NCBI GenBank assembly: GCA_030428025.1 | Contig: JAUIBJ010000049.1 | Span: forward strand, 1 to 11,371 | DNA length: 11,371 nucleotides | From: Alphaproteobacteria bacterium | Lineage (GTDB): Bacteria > Pseudomonadota > Alphaproteobacteria > Rhodobacterales > Rhodobacteraceae | Direction of reading: 5' to 3' | In this document: positions 5,539-11,371 of the stretch, one piece after another | Numbering within the stretch: the first letter of the stretch is position 1 | How the letters are laid out: each line of letters opens with the position of its first letter | Made by a program: the position numbers and the translations under genes | Notes under the pieces: generated by a model | Database searches by the model: none | What the model was told of the DNA's origin: nothing | What the model saw: only the letters and a program-made list of their open reading frames with translations

Positions 5539-6951
5539 ATGACAGACCGTATTCTCGACGAGCTTTCCGCGATTCTGGGCGCCCGGAACGTGCTGACCGG
5601 AGCCGATGCCGTCCCCTGGTCGCAGGACTGGAGCGAACAGGCGCATTGGACGCCCCTGGCGGTGGTCCGCCCCGGCACCACGCAGGAGGTGGCCGCCGTG
5701 ATCCGGCTGGCCAATGAGGCGAAGGTGCCGGTGGTGCCGGTCTCGGGCAATACCGGCCTGACCAAGGCCACCGAGGCTGAGGGCGCGCTGATGCTGTCCC
5801 TCAACCGGATGTCGGCCATCCGCGAGATCAACCCGGCCGGCCGCACCGCCACGGTGGAGGCGGGCGTGGTCCTGTCGAACCTGCATGCGGCCGCCGCCGA
5901 GCATGACCTGATCTTTCCGCTCACTTTCGGCGCGCGCGGCTCGGCGATGGTCGGCGGGTTCCTGTCAACCAATGCGGGCGGCTCGAACGTGGTGCGCTAT
6001 GGCAGCACCCGGGCGCTCTGTCTGGGGATCGAGGCGGTCACGCCCACAGGCCAGGTGATGGACCTGATGAGCGCGCTCTACAAGGACAACTCCGGCTATG
6101 ACCTGCGCGACCTGCTGATCGGCGCGGAGGGCACGCTGGGGGTGATTACCGGAGCGGTGCTGAAGCTTTTCCAGAAACCCCGCGCCTATGCCACGGCGAT
6201 GGTGGCGGTGCCAGACATTGCCCGTGCGCTGGAGCTTCTGCATGTGCTGCAGGCCGAGACGGGCGGCGCGGTGGAGGCCTTCGAATACATGCCGAAGAAC
6301 TTCATCGAGGCTCATATGCAGCGGTTTCCCGACGCCCGCGCGCCGTTCGAGACCTCTTATGACGTGAACATCCTCGTCGAACTGGGGGCGCTTTCCGCCC
6401 GCGATGCCGATCCGGGCTCGGACGGCACCGTGCCGATCACCGCCTATCTGGAAACCCTGCTGGGGCGAATGTTCGAGAAAGGCGCGGTGCTCGACGCCGT
6501 GGTCGCAAAGTCGCAAAGCCAGCGGGCCGAGATGTGGGCGCGGCGCGAGGCCTCGGCAGAGGTGTCGCGGCTGCGCTCGCCCGTCGTCGATAATGACATC
6601 GCCGTGCCGCTCGACCGGATGCAGGCGCTCTTGGACCGCACCGAGGCCCGGGCGCGGGCGCTCGACCCCGGCATCGCTTTCATGCATGTGGCGCATCTGG
6701 GCGACGGCAACCTGCATTTCGCGGCCTGGCCGGAAAGCCGCGATCCGGCCGTTCACCGCGCCATTGGCGAGGCGGTCGAGGAGGAGACGATCGCGCTCGG
6801 CGGGTCGTTCTCGGCCGAGCACGGGATCGGGCTGTCGAAACTGCCGGCGATGACGCGGCACAAGGATCCGGTGGCGCTGGAGGCGATGCGGGCCATCAAG
6901 CGGGCGCTCGACCCGAACGGGATCATGAATCCGGGCAAGGTTCTGCCCTGA
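5539..6951 (+). CDS. FAD-linked 2-hydroxyacid dehydrogenase (D-lactate / D-2-hydroxyglutarate dehydrogenase family)
   Basis: This 470-residue protein has the vanillyl-alcohol-oxidase (PCMH) flavin fold followed by the FAD-linked oxidase C-terminal domain. The FAD domain, residues about 35-215, holds PVSGNTGL (67-74), GGFLSTNAGGSNVVRYGS and DNSGYDLRDLLIGAEGTLG. The C-terminal domain has the metal-binding HLGDGNLH (386-393), SAEHGIG (425-431) and the closing DPNGIMNPGKVLP. These enzymes oxidise D-2-hydroxyacids such as D-lactate, D-2-hydroxyglutarate or glycolate to 2-oxoacids, passing electrons to a quinone, cytochrome or ETF acceptor. The substrate cannot be set by motifs alone. There is no glcE or glcF beside it, which argues against glycolate oxidase. 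The start ATG 5539 is the first Met where homology begins; the Shine-Dalgarno is weak. The frame is open far upstream, but that portion is antisense to the peroxidase. It converges on hemC. Confidence 0.9.
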   Translation: MTDRILDELSAILGARNVLTGADAVPWSQDWSEQAHWTPLAVVRPGTTQEVAAVIRLANEAKVPVVPVSGNTGLTKATEAEGALMLSLNRMSAIREINPAGRTATVEAGVVLSNLHAAAAEHDLIFPLTFGARGSAMVGGFLSTNAGGSNVVRYGSTRALCLGIEAVTPTGQVMDLMSALYKDNSGYDLRDLLIGAEGTLGVITGAVLKLFQKPRAYATAMVAVPDIARALELLHVLQAETGGAVEAFEYMPKNFIEAHMQRFPDARAPFETSYDVNILVELGALSARDADPGSDGTVPITAYLETLLGRMFEKGAVLDAVVAKSQSQRAEMWARREASAEVSRLRSPVVDNDIAVPLDRMQALLDRTEARARALDPGIAFMHVAHLGDGNLHFAAWPESRDPAVHRAIGEAVEEETIALGGSFSAEHGIGLSKLPAMTRHKDPVALEAMRAIKRALDPNGIMNPGKVLP

Positions 6952-6984
6952 GGGCACCGCTCGCCGGCCCGTTCCGCGTGCCTC

Positions 6985-7015
6985 GCGCAGAACCTGGCCG
7001 CCTGTTCATCTGCGC
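6985..7015 (-). terminator. Hairpin around the hemC stop codon
   Basis: On the minus strand GCGCAGA (7009-7015, last hemC codons) and TCTGCGC (6985-6991) are exact complements around a 17-base loop containing the TGA. There is no U-tract. On the plus strand the convergent oxidoreductase has its own small 5-bp stem across its stop, TGCCC/GGGCA at 6944-6956. Both may help end the two convergent transcripts, but they are weak compared with classic terminators. Confidence 0.22.
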
Positions 7016-7965
7016 CAGTCGAAAAACCCGGGACCGGCACGCTGCAAAAGGCCGCGCGCCATTTCCTCGCCCAGTCGCGCGCCGTCTTCCACCGGCGCGC
7101 TGGCCTCGTCCGACAGGCTTTCGCTGCCATCCGGGCGCAGGATCTGGCCCCGCAGGCGCAATGTGCCGCCGTCAAGCTCGGCCAGCCCGGCGATGGGCGT
7201 CTCGCAGGAGCCGTCGAGCCGGGCCAGAAAGGCCCGCTCCGCCGCCAGCCGCTCGCCGGTCTCGCGGTCGTGGATCGCCGCCAGCATGTCGGCCACCCGG
7301 GTATCGTCCTGCCGCCGCTCGATACCGATGGCACCCTGCGCCACCGCCGGCAGCATCTCCTCCGGTTCGATCGGGGCCTTCACCACATCCTGCCGGCCCA
7401 GCCGGTTGAGTCCGGCCACGGCCAGGAAGGTGCAGGCGGCGACCCCGTCCTCGAGCTTCTTCAGCCGTGTCTGCACGTTGCCGCGAAACTCCACCACCTC
7501 CAGATGCGGATAGGCCACCAGCACCTGCGCCCGCCGCCGGAGCGACGAGGTGCCAACCTTCGCCCCTTCGGGCAGGTCGGCCAGCCCGGCCGCGTCGGGC
7601 GCGACGAAGGCATCGCGTACGTCCTCGCGGGGCAGATAGGTGTCCAGCAACAGGCCCTCGGGCTGCGCCACCGGCATGTCCTTCATCGAATGCACGGCGA
7701 TGTCGATCCCGCCCGACAGCAGCGCCTGCTCGATTTCGCGGGTGAAAAGCCCCTTGCCGCCGATTTCCTTGAGCGGCGTATCGGTGGCGATCATCGCGCG
7801 GTTGTCGCCGGTGGTCTTGATGACCACGATCTCGAAGGCATCAATGGGCAGGCCGAAACTTGCCGCCAGCCGGTCGCGCGTCTCATGCGCCTGGGCTAGG
7901 GCCAGCGGCGAGCCGCGAGTGCCGATTTTCAGCGGTCGGGACGGGTCGGGTAGATCGTGTATCAT
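7006..7965 (-). CDS. hemC: Porphobilinogen deaminase (hydroxymethylbilane synthase)
   Basis: This 319-residue enzyme joins four porphobilinogen units into hydroxymethylbilane, a shared step toward haem, bacteriochlorophyll and cobalamin, in the cytoplasm. It opens with KIGTRGSPLALAQAHE, then KTTGD, GGKGLFTREIEQALL, AVHSMKDMP and GTSSLRRRAQ, all core family blocks with the substrate-binding arginines. The dipyrromethane cofactor is attached to Cys254 in LDGSCETPIAG. Length is normal. The ATG at 7965 is the first Met before the homology; no strong ribosome binding site precedes it. It is transcribed away from hemE across a 95-bp gap, so the two tetrapyrrole genes may be co-controlled. It ends 54 bases from the convergent oxidoreductase. 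Confidence 0.97.
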   Translation of the reverse strand: MIHDLPDPSRPLKIGTRGSPLALAQAHETRDRLAASFGLPIDAFEIVVIKTTGDNRAMIATDTPLKEIGGKGLFTREIEQALLSGGIDIAVHSMKDMPVAQPEGLLLDTYLPREDVRDAFVAPDAAGLADLPEGAKVGTSSLRRRAQVLVAYPHLEVVEFRGNVQTRLKKLEDGVAACTFLAVAGLNRLGRQDVVKAPIEPEEMLPAVAQGAIGIERRQDDTRVADMLAAIHDRETGERLAAERAFLARLDGSCETPIAGLAELDGGTLRLRGQILRPDGSESLSDEASAPVEDGARLGEEMARGLLQRAGPGFFDWRR

Positions 7966-8060
7966 TTAGTCGGTCTAGACCGGTGCAATCCCTCTGACAA
8001 GCGCCGGTGCTTGACATTATGCCGCCGGGGGGTGACCACGGCGCAAGAGGGAGGGCGGTC
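7966..8060. promoter_or_regulatory. Divergent hemC/hemE control region with a 12-bp palindrome
   Basis: The 95-bp gap must hold promoters for both genes. CGGTCTAGACCG at 7971-7982 is a perfect palindrome lying six to seventeen bases upstream of the hemC ATG, well placed as an operator. CAAGC and GCTTG (7998-8012) form a short second inverted repeat. TTGACA at 8011-8016 is a perfect -35 for hemE, but the matching -10 region is G+C-rich and poor. I do not find the TGT-N12-ACA site of PpsR/CrtJ or an FnrL-type TTGAT-N4-ATCAA site, both known regulators of tetrapyrrole genes in this family. Confidence 0.4.
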
Positions 8061-9095
8061 ATGGCTGCAAAGAAGACGATCCTGAAGGCTCTGGCGGGCG
8101 AGGTGCAGGATGTGCCGCCGATCTGGATGATGCGGCAGGCGGGCCGCTACCTGCCCGAATACCGCGCCACGCGGGCCGAGGCGGGCGATTTCCTGTCACT
8201 CTGCTACAACAGCGATCTGGCGACCGAAGTGACCTTGCAGCCCATTCGCCGCTACGGCTTCGACGGGGCGATCCTCTTTGCCGACATTCTTCTGGTACCG
8301 CAGGCCCTTGGCGCCGATCTGTGGTTCGTCACCGGCGAGGGGCCGCGGCTGTCGACGATCACCCGGCAGGCCGAGTTCGACGCGCTGAAACCGGCTGGCG
8401 ACATCCATGACACGCTGGCGCCCATCTATCAGACCGTGCGCAACCTCTCGGGCGCCCTGCCGCAAGAGACCACGCTCATCGGCTTTGCCGGGGCGCCCTG
8501 GACGGTGGCAACCTACATGATCGCCGGGCGCGGCACACCCGATCAGGGGCCGGCCCATGCGCTCAAGGCCGAGAACCGGCCGCTTTTCGAGGCGCTGATC
8601 GACCGGCTGACCGAGGCCACCATCGAATATCTCTCGGCCCAGATCGAGGCGGGCGCGGAATGTGTGAAGCTGTTCGACAGCTGGGCGGGCTCGCTGACCG
8701 GCGAGGAGTTCGACCGCTACGCCACCGCCCCCGCGAAACGCATCATTTCCGAGCTGAAGGCGCGGCACGCGGGCATTCCCGTCATCGCCTTTCCGCGCGA
8801 GGCGGGTGAGAAATACGTGGGCTTCCATGCCGCCACCGGCGCCGATTGCGTGGCGGTGGACGATTCGGTGACGCCGGAATGGGCGGCGGAGAAGGTGCAG
8901 GTCTCGGGCTGCGTGCAGGGCAACCTGAAATCCTCGCATATGGTGACCGGCGGCGAAGCGCTGGTGCGGGAGACGCGCCGCATCGTCGAGGCCTTCCGCC
9001 ACGGCCCGCATATCTTCAACCTCGGCCACGGGATCACGCCCGATGCCGACCCCGAAAACGTGCAGTTGATGATCGACACGGTGCGCGGCGGATAA
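8061..9095 (+). CDS. hemE: Uroporphyrinogen decarboxylase
   Basis: This 344-residue enzyme removes four carboxyl groups from uroporphyrinogen III to give coproporphyrinogen III, the committed step of the haem/chlorophyll branch; it needs no cofactor. The signature PPIWMMRQAGRYLPEYR carries Arg25 and Arg29, which grip the substrate. FADILLVPQALG contains Asp75, the essential acid. FAGAPWTVATYMIAG, FDSWAGSLT and GHGITPDADPENV are further family blocks. The ATG at 8061 is chosen over the in-frame GTG at 8007 because GGGAGGG (8049-8055) lies five bases before it and family homology begins there. It is divergent from hemC and convergent with the phosphodiesterase, so it stands alone as a transcription unit. 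Confidence 0.97.
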   Translation: MAAKKTILKALAGEVQDVPPIWMMRQAGRYLPEYRATRAEAGDFLSLCYNSDLATEVTLQPIRRYGFDGAILFADILLVPQALGADLWFVTGEGPRLSTITRQAEFDALKPAGDIHDTLAPIYQTVRNLSGALPQETTLIGFAGAPWTVATYMIAGRGTPDQGPAHALKAENRPLFEALIDRLTEATIEYLSAQIEAGAECVKLFDSWAGSLTGEEFDRYATAPAKRIISELKARHAGIPVIAFPREAGEKYVGFHAATGADCVAVDDSVTPEWAAEKVQVSGCVQGNLKSSHMVTGGEALVRETRRIVEAFRHGPHIFNLGHGITPDADPENVQLMIDTVRGG

Positions 9096-9098
9096 CAG

Positions 9099-9124
9099 GC
9101 GCGCGCCCCTCGCGAGGCGCGCGC
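9099..9124. terminator. Strong G+C hairpin between convergent hemE and phosphodiesterase
   Basis: GCGCGCGCC and GGCGCGCGC form a perfect 9-bp, all-G+C stem around an 8-base loop. The loop and stem base also contain the palindrome CCTCGCGAGG. It starts four bases after the hemE stop and lies ten bases beyond the phosphodiesterase stop on the other strand, so one element could serve both transcripts. No U-tract follows on either strand. Confidence 0.5.
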
Positions 9125-9133
9125 GAGGGCAGC

Positions 9134-10345
9134 TCAGAGCCCCATGCAGTTGGCGTAATAGGTCACCGTGGCTGGCCAGTCGCTGAAGATGCCCTCGATC
9201 CCCACCTCCTCGTGCAGCGCATGCAGCATGGTGAAATAGTCGGCATCGGTGTCGATCGTGTCGGTCACGGTCTGGAAGTACCAGCCGCCGCCCGTGGTCA
9301 GCGGGCCCGAACGTTCCAGCGTCCAGGTGATGATCTTGAGGCCCGCCGCCTTGGCCTGTCTGGCATATTCCGAGGCCACGATCCGGTCGCCGTCGAGGGT
9401 GACGAGGATCCACATCGGCGGGGCGATGTACTGCACGCCCTTCGCGGCCAGATCGTCCATGGCGTATTCCCATGTGGCCGGGTCCATGCTGTCGAAGCTC
9501 TCGTTGTCATACTGGTCGTCGAGATAGACGGCCTGCTTGCCGAATTCCGGCTCGTTCTCGACCCAGTAGAGCACATCGTCGAGGTTGAAGCTCTGCGCCC
9601 AGACATCCGAGGCCGGAACGCCCGCGGCCTTGTATTCGTCGATCAGCTTCTGCGCATAGTCCTGTTGGCTGAACCCGTCATGGGGCATCTCGACCGAGGG
9701 GCTTTTCAGCTCTGGCGTGAACTTGGCGCCGAGATACCTGAAAAGCGCGATCGATTCGGCATGGGTCATCAGCGTGCCGCCTTCGGTGGCATAAAGGTCG
9801 GTGCGCCAGCCCGCCGTGCCGTCCATATAGCCCTCGACCGAGGTTGCGGTCTTGTCGGCGGCGTCCATCTTCCCGGTCAGCGTCCTGAATTCCGCCAGCG
9901 TGATCTCGGAGGTGCGGCATTCGGCCTTGGCCGGCTCTTCACCCGAGGCCGGGGTGAAGGGCGTTACGCAGGTGCCCGCCAGATCTGTGGCAAGAATGTC
10001 GGTGGTGGTGTGCAGGTCGTTCTGCGCGTGCCGGCAGACCAGTTCGTGATCCTTGGTGAAGGTTACGTCGCATTCCAGAATGCCCGCCCCCATCCGCGCG
10101 GCGGCGCGGTTCGATTCCACCGTATGCTCGGGAAACATCAGCGGCGCGCCCCGGTGGCCGATGGAAAAGTGCGTGCGCTCGGGCGTCTGGCCCATGCAGG
10201 CGGCCAGCTTGTCCTTCAGCGGCCCCTCGGCCATGCGGTCGATCAGATAGGCGGGGCGCGGGCCATAGCTTAGGCTCTCGGCCAGGGCGGTCCCGGCGGC
10301 GCCGGTGGCCAGGGCGGCGATCAGCGTGGTTTTCAGGAATGTCAT
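9134..10345 (-). CDS. Exported glycerophosphodiester phosphodiesterase (GlpQ-like)
   Basis: This 403-residue protein starts with a clear signal peptide, MTFLKTTLIAALATGAAG followed by TALA, with likely cleavage after residue 22, so it works in the periplasm. The GDPD catalytic set is present: IGHRG with His64 and Arg65, PEHTVE, ECD with Glu91 and Asp93, and CRH with His106. Glu and Asp bind the metal; the two His do acid-base catalysis. It would split glycerophosphodiesters such as glycerophosphocholine into glycerol-3-phosphate and an alcohol. A long insert between about residues 110 and 200 makes it bigger than minimal GDPD enzymes, and its cysteines (50, 92, 104 and more) could form disulfides. 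ATG 10345 has GGGAG seven bases upstream. Expression may respond to phosphate, given the repeats in its upstream region. Preferred substrate is not determinable here. Confidence 0.9.
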   Translation of the reverse strand: MTFLKTTLIAALATGAAGTALAESLSYGPRPAYLIDRMAEGPLKDKLAACMGQTPERTHFSIGHRGAPLMFPEHTVESNRAAARMGAGILECDVTFTKDHELVCRHAQNDLHTTTDILATDLAGTCVTPFTPASGEEPAKAECRTSEITLAEFRTLTGKMDAADKTATSVEGYMDGTAGWRTDLYATEGGTLMTHAESIALFRYLGAKFTPELKSPSVEMPHDGFSQQDYAQKLIDEYKAAGVPASDVWAQSFNLDDVLYWVENEPEFGKQAVYLDDQYDNESFDSMDPATWEYAMDDLAAKGVQYIAPPMWILVTLDGDRIVASEYARQAKAAGLKIITWTLERSGPLTTGGGWYFQTVTDTIDTDADYFTMLHALHEEVGIEGIFSDWPATVTYYANCMGL

Positions 10346-10398
10346 GGAAAATCTCCCGGTTCGGTTGCCCGATCCGTCAAACCGCCCTCCTTAGACAG

Positions 10399-10431
10399 GG
10401 TGTTGAAGCTTTGCTGAAGTCTTTGTGACAA
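10399..10431 (-). promoter_or_regulatory. Pho-box-like triple repeat upstream of phosphodiesterase
   Basis: Read toward the phosphodiesterase, three units start exactly 11 bases apart: TTGTCAC, ACTTCAG and GCTTCAA, each followed by a four-base spacer (AAAG, CAAA, CACC). PhoB sites are built of 7-bp half-sites near CTGTCAT at 11-bp spacing, and TTTCA-like variants occur. The first unit matches 5 of 7, the others less well, but all keep T-C-A in the same columns. The array ends 53 bases before the ATG. A convincing -10 was not found. Confidence 0.4.
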
Positions 10432-10531
10432 TTGGACCTTGTGCATTTCGGCACGCGAACATGTCGCTTTCTGGCGCGAATGGCTGCGCCACTTGCGGTC
10501 AGGCTGCGGGCGAAGGAGCGAGGAGAAGCCC

Positions 10532-11371
10532 ATGACCACCCATTACCGCGACACCCGCAAGATCGACCCGAGCCGGGGCGCGACCCTGGGCGACAACACC
10601 CCCAACGATGCCGACCGGATCGAGATCGGGCCGACGCAGCTGGCCTTCCGCGAATGGGAAAAGGCGGGGTTGCAACTGCCCGACCTGCAATCGATGCGGC
10701 GATTTCGCTGGGAAAGGCTGACCCAGGCCATCGTCGCGCGCGACTATGCGGGCCTTCTGGTCTTCGATCCGCTCAACATCCGCTATGCCACTGATTCCAC
10801 TAACATGCAGCTGTGGAACACGCACAACCCGTTCCGCGCGCTTCTGCTTTGCGCCGACGGCTACATGGTAATCTGGGATTACAAGAACTCGCCATTCCTG
10901 AGCACCTTCAACCCGCTGGTGCGCGAACAGCGCTCGGGCGCGGATCTTTTCTATTTCGACCGGGGCGACAAGACGGACGTGGCAGCGGATGTCTTTTCCA
11001 ACGAGGTGCGCCTGCTGCTGGAGGAACATGCCCCCGGCAACAAACGGCTGGCCGTCGACAAAATCATGCTGCACGGGCTGCGCGCGCTGGAGGCGCAGGG
11101 GCTGGAGATCATGGAAGGCGAGGAAGTGACCGAGAAGGCCCGTTCGGTGAAAGGGCCCGACGAGATCCTCGCCATGCGATGCGCGTCGCATGCCTGCGAA
11201 GTGTCGGTGGCGGCGATGGAGGCGTTTGCGCGCACGATGGTGCCCGCCGGCCAGACCTCGGAAGACGATATCTGGGCGGTTCTGCATGCCGAGAACATCA
11301 AGCGCGGCGGCGAGTGGATCGAAACCCGGCTGCTGGCCTCGGGGCCACGCACCAACCCGTGGTTTCAGGAA
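10532..11371 (+). CDS. dddP: DMSP lyase DddP, N-terminal 280 codons (3' end outside window)
   Basis: The frame runs from ATG 10532 to the window end without a stop. The protein has an M24-peptidase (creatinase-like) fold but in this family cleaves dimethylsulfoniopropionate to dimethyl sulfide and acrylate. Text such as RKIDPSRGATLGDNTPNDAD, LNIRYATDSTNMQLWNTHNP, VIWDYKNSPFLS, EVTEKARSVKGPDEILAMR and RGGEWIETRLLASGPRTNPW agrees closely with roseobacter DddP as I recall it. Trp95 falls at a position I remember as a substrate-contacting Trp. The metal-binding Asp/His/Glu residues of the C-terminal pita-bread half lie past the window. Full family length is about 445 residues. AGGAG at 10521-10525 sits six bases before the ATG. 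The gene is divergent from the phosphodiesterase across 186 bp. Confidence 0.9.
   Translation, partial: MTTHYRDTRKIDPSRGATLGDNTPNDADRIEIGPTQLAFREWEKAGLQLPDLQSMRRFRWERLTQAIVARDYAGLLVFDPLNIRYATDSTNMQLWNTHNPFRALLLCADGYMVIWDYKNSPFLSTFNPLVREQRSGADLFYFDRGDKTDVAADVFSNEVRLLLEEHAPGNKRLAVDKIMLHGLRALEAQGLEIMEGEEVTEKARSVKGPDEILAMRCASHACEVSVAAMEAFARTMVPAGQTSEDDIWAVLHAENIKRGGEWIETRLLASGPRTNPWFQE

Noticed and set aside
5440..5904. Upstream extension of the peroxidase frame
   Set aside because: It runs antisense through the oxidoreductase N-terminus; the signal peptide and a ribosome binding site support the start at 5439.
8007..8060. GTG start giving an 18-residue longer HemE
   Set aside because: The ATG at 8061 has a strong ribosome binding site and starts where the family homology starts; TTGACA in the extension fits promoter DNA.
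8196..9473. 425-residue minus-strand open frame across hemE
   Set aside because: It is a shadow of hemE in high-G+C DNA and has low-complexity composition without domain motifs.
8846..10273. 475-residue plus-strand open frame over hemE end and the phosphodiesterase
   Set aside because: Antisense to the phosphodiesterase, with no start signal and no family motif.
10499..11287. 262-residue minus-strand open frame over dddP
   Set aside because: The opposite strand matches DddP over its full visible length, so this is a shadow frame.
1..11371. CRISPR array
   Set aside because: No regularly spaced repeats of CRISPR length were seen anywhere.

Overview
The window looks like chromosomal DNA from a marine-type alphaproteobacterium of the Rhodobacteraceae (roseobacter group). 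This rests on high G+C and codon use in most genes, the gene order hupR-hypC-hypD-hypE known from Rhodobacter capsulatus uptake-hydrogenase clusters, divergent hemC/hemE, an alphaproteobacterial-type tRNA-Met, and the start of a gene very close to roseobacter DMSP lyase dddP. The assignment is inferred from sequence recall; no search was run.

Region 1 (1-3498, + strand) is the 3' end of a [NiFe]-hydrogenase maturation and regulation cluster. It holds the last part of a HupR/HoxA response regulator, then hypC, hypD and hypE, packed with a 2-base gap and two ATGA start/stop overlaps. HypC and HypD assemble the Fe(CN)2CO unit of the active site. HypE makes the cyanide ligand precursor on its C-terminal cysteine. 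The hydrogenase structural genes, hypA/B and the HupT kinase would lie before base 1. The regulator's AAA+ domain has lost several residues needed for ATP hydrolysis and for contact with sigma-54.

Region 2 (3499-4754) is visibly less G+C-rich and mostly without recognisable genes. It carries one orphan 93-residue charged protein on the minus strand with a TTG start, a few hairpins, a 7-bp tandem repeat and a possible 25-residue basic peptide. It ends at the 3' end of a minus-strand tRNA-Met(CAT).

Region 3 (4755-9095) is core housekeeping DNA. It has the tRNA, a probably exported glutathione-peroxidase-like thiol peroxidase (minus), a divergent FAD-linked 2-hydroxyacid dehydrogenase (plus), then hemC (minus) and hemE (plus), which supply consecutive parts of tetrapyrrole synthesis from a shared 95-bp divergent promoter region.

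Region 4 (9096-11371) has an exported glycerophosphodiester phosphodiesterase (minus) and, divergent from it, the first 280 codons of dddP (plus), which runs off the window. The space between them carries three 11-bp-spaced repeats resembling a Pho box. No CRISPR array, intact insertion sequence or clearly new multi-gene system was found. The most unusual items are the degenerate AAA+ regulator, the low-G+C orphan segment and the Pho-box-like repeats.
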